Below are positions 62,258 through 64,000 of a DNA stretch of 64,000 bases, in pieces. The position numbers and the translations under genes were made by a program. The notes under the pieces were generated by a model. That model was not told where the DNA came from. It ran no database searches and saw nothing but the letters and a program-made list of their open reading frames with translations. How positions within the stretch are numbered: position 1 is the stretch's first letter; every line of letters starts with the position of its first letter. This DNA comes from Holothuria scabra (Eukaryota > Echinodermata > Holothuroidea > Aspidochirotida > Holothuriidae): positions 67,475,806-67,539,805 of the forward strand of contig CM074179.1 in assembly GCA_037179385.1 (NCBI GenBank), given 5' to 3'.

Positions 62258-62433
62258 AAATAAGAGAGTAGGCCATTAATTATAAGTCTCGGTGGGGGTG
62301 TTTTACACAAAATCTGATACCATATATATACAAACTTACTTGATCAAATAAGAGAGTAGGCCATTAATTATAAGTCTCGGTGGGGGTGTTTCACACAAAA
62401 TCTGATACCATATATATACAAACTTACTTGATC
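62258..62433. repeat. Tandem duplication, 88-bp unit
   Basis: AAATAAGAGAGTAGGCCATT begins at 62258 and at 62346. The two units are nearly identical, so the duplication is recent. Confidence 0.9.
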
Positions 62434-62719
62434 ATATCTTCACTTTCGCAGTTGGCTGTTTCGTAATAATTTTCACTTTCATGAGATGACTGTTTTAATA
62501 AGCAGACACGAAATTGAGCAATGCTGTTTTCTTTTACTGAATGTATATGTAGGTTCGGTTGTAAGCGTATTGAGATACGATACTTTATCATGGAAAGTCT
62601 GGACTGACTGCTATAGGATGGCGTTTTGCTATTTTATGTCATAATTATTGACCTGCATAAGCTTTTTGTAAAAATAACAAAATTTCAAAGTTAAATATGT
62701 TCACTATGCGGGGCGGGGT

Positions 62720-62910
62720 GGGACGGCAGTGAGCCATGCCCCCCCCCCCCTCACGGACGCCAATTGTTTTAGATCCTGAAATACAAAATTTAGAAACACA
62801 AATTTTACTTCAAAAGGTAGCAAATGTGGCATCAGATTGCATGTAAGGACACTCCATTTCTCACAAATTTTTCACAACGGAGGAGGGCACTCCCCTGATC
62901 TTAAATCCTG
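62720..62910. repeat. Copy of the repeat at about 35885-36055
   Basis: CCATGCCC, TTTTACTTCAAAAGGTAGCA and GGCATCAGATTGC occur in the same order as CCATGCCC, TTTTACTTCAAAAGATAGCA and GGCACCAGATTGC in the intron repeat. It is a dispersed family. Confidence 0.6.
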
Positions 62911-64000
62911 GCATGGGCACGTGGTAGAGCTCAAACTTCAGTAGTTTGAGTCACAAATGGTCAGACAGTGAAAAAACCTTGTAAACACGAAAAGTCAAGA
63001 CAGGTTACTGATATACAGTTCATATTTTATATTTGGAAGCGTGAGTGCAGAACAATGTTGGGTTAACTGTCACCATCAAACATTGAAATCATGAGTATAA
63101 ACTTTATCACTGTAGCATCTTAAAGTTACATTCAACCTTTTGTTGAAAGAAACGAAACATGTTCCAAAGATTCCAAGTGCCTTGATTTAGAAGGATTAAT
63201 TGACTTTTATCCTAAATCCTTTTAGCAGCATAACCAGGTGTACAATATTTGACGATTCGTTGATGATGGTCCGTATTTGCTAATTACGTACGTGAAAAGT
63301 GATGCAATGGTACTTACCCAGATACATACCTTTACTTTAAAGACACTACTTTTTGGTAAGTAAATTTTCAAACGTTTTTATTGTTAACATTAGTAACAAA
63401 TATCACGTTGGATCGAAAACATGATAACCATGATAATTGAAAAGTTGGGATTAAGGTTTGTCCTTTAAATGGAATGGATATGCTTTAAAGTGTTTGCTCA
63501 ATTGTGCAGTAGTTTCACATTGTAAGTGGAGTCTTTTCTGCACGTATCTGGGAGGATATCTTGTTAGTTGAAGCAAATTGACCAGATAAGTGGGAAAAAA
63601 ACCCACAATGCGTAAACAATTAATGCGGGTTAATTTTTAGTGACTTCAGTGACAGGTTTCGGAGATCCTTGATCTGGGTAAGCTGCAGCCTGCTGAGTTC
63701 AGACTCAATTTAGCATATATCGTGCGAACCAAATGAAATATGAGAGAATCAAAGGAGGCCTACTTTTTCGTTTAGAGTATCAGTGACTATAAGGAATTCC
63801 ATTTTCATATTGTTCATTAAATTTTTACACCAAGAAAGTATTTTTCTTCCTCGAAAACTGTCGATCGCCATGTTTATCGCCATGACTGTTTTTGTGGTGG
63901 CTGTTTTTCTTTTATATGTCAGTAGTGTGCAAACTGGATTCCGCTGCCTAAATGTGACAACGGCCTCCTTTTGTGTGACCTGAGCCTGAACAATTTCGAT

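Overview
This is AT-rich animal genomic DNA with large introns, split genes, long (TA)n arrays and many fossil or recent transposable elements. No operons or bacterial signals are visible. The type of immune gene and the repeats (L1/Tx1-like LINE, Penelope-like elements, short TIR elements bounded by TA) point to a marine deuterostome. An echinoderm, perhaps a sea cucumber, is my best guess; this is inference, not proof.

The main content is one long plus-strand gene that I could trace from 4763 to 38504 as sixteen exons with matching splice phases. Exons at 4763-7259 encode four immunoglobulin-like domains and one transmembrane helix. Two small exons (7832-7896, 8615-8639) encode a short cytoplasmic linker. 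A 1.5-kb exon (17654-19167) encodes a NACHT NTPase module. Nine further exons (19517-38504) encode a charged, partly helical tail with no recognisable LRRs. The 5' exon with the signal peptide is not identified. The predicted product is a membrane receptor with Ig domains outside and a NACHT ATPase inside, which is not a standard NLR layout. A short receptor form without NACHT is possible if the donor at 7260 is skipped.

The introns hold most of the repeats. The 9-kb intron before the NACHT exon carries a nearly complete antisense L1/Tx1-like LINE (9227-14677) inserted in a 21-bp AT-rich near-palindromic array. The 19.7-25.7 kb intron holds copies of a ~351-bp TIR element bounded by (TA)n (one more copy lies at 17059), a Penelope-like element with inverted terminal copies carrying hammerhead ribozyme motifs, a short perfect-looking hairpin, and a foldback element next to a tRNA-Thr-like gene. 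The 25.8-31.5 kb introns hold scrambled Penelope RT pieces and a decayed LINE RT. The 33.8-38.2 kb intron holds nested elements with CAGTGGCG-like ends.

From 38.8 to 64 kb the window is mostly non-coding. It contains a LINE C-terminal fragment (42976-43356), two tandem duplications (48092-48465, 62258-62433), a nested pair of TIR elements (52945-54800), a degenerate AGGTCA-rich repeat (59250-59560), and a candidate signal-sequence exon at 59975-60122 that could begin a neighbouring gene.
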